A program made the position numbers and the translations under genes. Below, piece by piece: positions 7,433-8,448 of a stretch of DNA of 8,448 nucleotides; positions within the stretch are counted from its first letter, which is position 1; every line of letters begins with the position of its first letter. The notes under the pieces are model-generated. The model was not told the origin of the DNA and did not search any database. It was given only the letters and a program-made list of their open reading frames with translations. Origin of the DNA: Acidimicrobiia bacterium. GTDB taxonomy: Bacteria > Actinomycetota > Acidimicrobiia > Acidimicrobiales > AC-14. The stretch lies in NCBI GenBank assembly GCA_019244985.1, contig JAFASB010000137.1, positions 1 to 8,448 on the forward strand. The letters are read 5' to 3'.

Positions 7433-8448
7433 CTACCCTCCGGCCGCGACGCCGCCGGCGGCGTGGAAGCCGCTGGTCACTGCCTTCACGGCGCCGTCGG
7501 TGATGTGGAACAACAGGTGGGGATAGACGCCCAGGGCGACGATCAGGATCAGCAGAGGGACCCACGCCAGGTACTCAGGAATGTGGACGTCGTGGATGTG
7601 CGCGTTCACGAACTCTTCTTTGACCGTCCCGAAGTCGACGCGCTGCAGCATCCACAAGAGGTAGCCGGCGGCGAACACCGTGCCGACGGCAGCAACGGCC
7701 ATGTAGATCCTGAACGTGACCTCGCTGAGGCCGGCGGCCGGCTGGTATGAGGACAGGATCGCCGGGAATTCGCCCCAGAACCCGGCGAGGCCGGGCAGTC
7801 CGAGCGACGCCATCGCGCAGAAGCCGAGGATCCAACCCAACCGCGGCGCCTGCAAGAGCATCCCGCCGAGGCGCTTGAGCTCGCGGGTGCCATAGCGCTC
7901 CTGCACCGAACCAGCGACGAAGAACAGCATGCCGGTGATCAGACCGTGCGCCACCATGCCGAACACGGCGGCGTTGATCCCGAAGCTGGTGAGCGTGGCG
8001 ATGCCCAGCATCACGAACCCCATGTGCGCCACCGACGAGAAGGCGATCAGCCGTTTCATGTCGCGTTGCGCGAGACAGCCGAGGGCCCCGTAGATGATGC
8101 CGATCACCGCGAGCAGGCCGATCCAGGGCGCCCAGTCGCGCGCGGCCTCGGGCAGGATCGGAAGGGCGATCCGGATGAAGCCGTACGTACCGAGCTTCAG
8201 GAGGATCGCGGCCAGGAGCACCGACCCGACGGTGGGCGCCTCGGTGTGGGCGTCGGGGAGCCAGGTGTGGAACGGGAACATCGGGACCTTGATCGCGAAG
8301 CCGAGGAACATGCCCGCGAAGATCAGGTCCTGGGTGCTGTGGACGATGCCGCTGCCGTGTTGCGCGGCGAGCGTCGGGATGTCGAACGTGCCCGAGCCCA
8401 GGAAGTAGAGCGCGAGGAAGCTCAGCAGCATCAGCGCCGAGCCGAACA
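7433..8448 (-). CDS. nuoM: NADH-quinone oxidoreductase subunit M (5' end outside window)
   Basis: This is the C-terminal two-thirds or so of NuoM, an antiporter-like membrane subunit of complex I. The frame is open through the right window edge, so the start lies beyond 8448; the ATG at 8431 is an internal methionine (F-G-S-A-L precedes it). Counting from that Met, the hallmarks are FAIKVPMFPFHTWLPDAHTE (45-64) with K48, matching by motif the pumping lysine K234 of E. coli NuoM; L-L-K79-L-G-T-Y-G, matching K265; R-L-I-A-F-S-S-V-A-H-M-G (127-138); and GLPGLAGFWGEF (211-222) with E221. The sequence P-D-A-H-T-E-A-P-T separates NuoM from NuoN. The TAG stop (7433-7435) lies 6 bases before nuoN. 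The other nuo genes are expected upstream, beyond the right edge. Confidence 0.97.
   Translation of the reverse strand, partial: FGSALMLLSFLALYFLGSGTFDIPTLAAQHGSGIVHSTQDLIFAGMFLGFAIKVPMFPFHTWLPDAHTEAPTVGSVLLAAILLKLGTYGFIRIALPILPEAARDWAPWIGLLAVIGIIYGALGCLAQRDMKRLIAFSSVAHMGFVMLGIATLTSFGINAAVFGMVAHGLITGMLFFVAGSVQERYGTRELKRLGGMLLQAPRLGWILGFCAMASLGLPGLAGFWGEFPAILSSYQPAAGLSEVTFRIYMAVAAVGTVFAAGYLLWMLQRVDFGTVKEEFVNAHIHDVHIPEYLAWVPLLILIVALGVYPHLLFHITDGAVKAVTSGFHAAGGVAAGG
7436..7441 (-). promoter_or_regulatory. nuoN ribosome binding site inside the 3' end of nuoM
   Basis: GGAGGG on the minus strand encodes the final glycines of NuoM and also sits 9 bases before the nuoN GTG. This supports the chosen nuoN start and tight coupling of the two genes. 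Confidence 0.7.

Overview
The window is high-GC DNA from what looks like an actinobacterium. The evidence is strong G/C at third codon positions, heavy use of GTG starts, and a secreted M23 peptidase with a long Thr/Pro linker. The gene styles recall Acidimicrobiia, but that placement is inference from general familiarity, not from a search. The window is almost fully coding: no gap between genes reaches 100 bases. I see no RNA gene, mobile element, CRISPR array or clear intrinsic terminator.

Layout. Seven genes run leftwards on the minus strand. In transcription order they are: nuoM (5' end cut by the right window edge), nuoN, a MidA/NDUFAF7-family methyltransferase, acs (acetyl-CoA synthetase), a small stand-alone HAD phosphatase resembling the phosphatase module of polynucleotide kinase, htpX (membrane zinc protease), and a secreted M23 (LytM-type) metallopeptidase. 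At the extreme left, the last 17 codons of a plus-strand yajQ-family gene converge on the M23 gene, with only 4 bases between the two stop codons.

How the genes fit together. nuoM and nuoN are the last two antiporter-like membrane subunits of respiratory complex I (NADH:quinone oxidoreductase). The next gene belongs to the family whose mitochondrial member, NDUFAF7, methylates the 49-kDa complex I subunit during assembly, so its position at the end of a nuo operon is suggestive. acs supplies acetyl-CoA from acetate. htpX and the M23 peptidase form an envelope-maintenance end to the run. The gaps are 6, 85, 35, 54 or less, 54 and 57 bases, so a single long transcript or a few overlapping ones is plausible. 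No promoter could be assigned with confidence.

Points worth a second look. (1) A perfect 16-bp inverted repeat lies between nuoN and the midA-like gene, and its second arm contains that gene's Shine-Dalgarno sequence; this could couple translation of the methyltransferase to nuoN. (2) The HAD phosphatase has no canonical start codon where homology-like sequence and a strong Shine-Dalgarno site say it should begin; the codon there is GCG. (3) The MidA-like gene sits next to complex I genes. I did not find a wholly new multi-gene system; most of the window is ordinary core-genome content.
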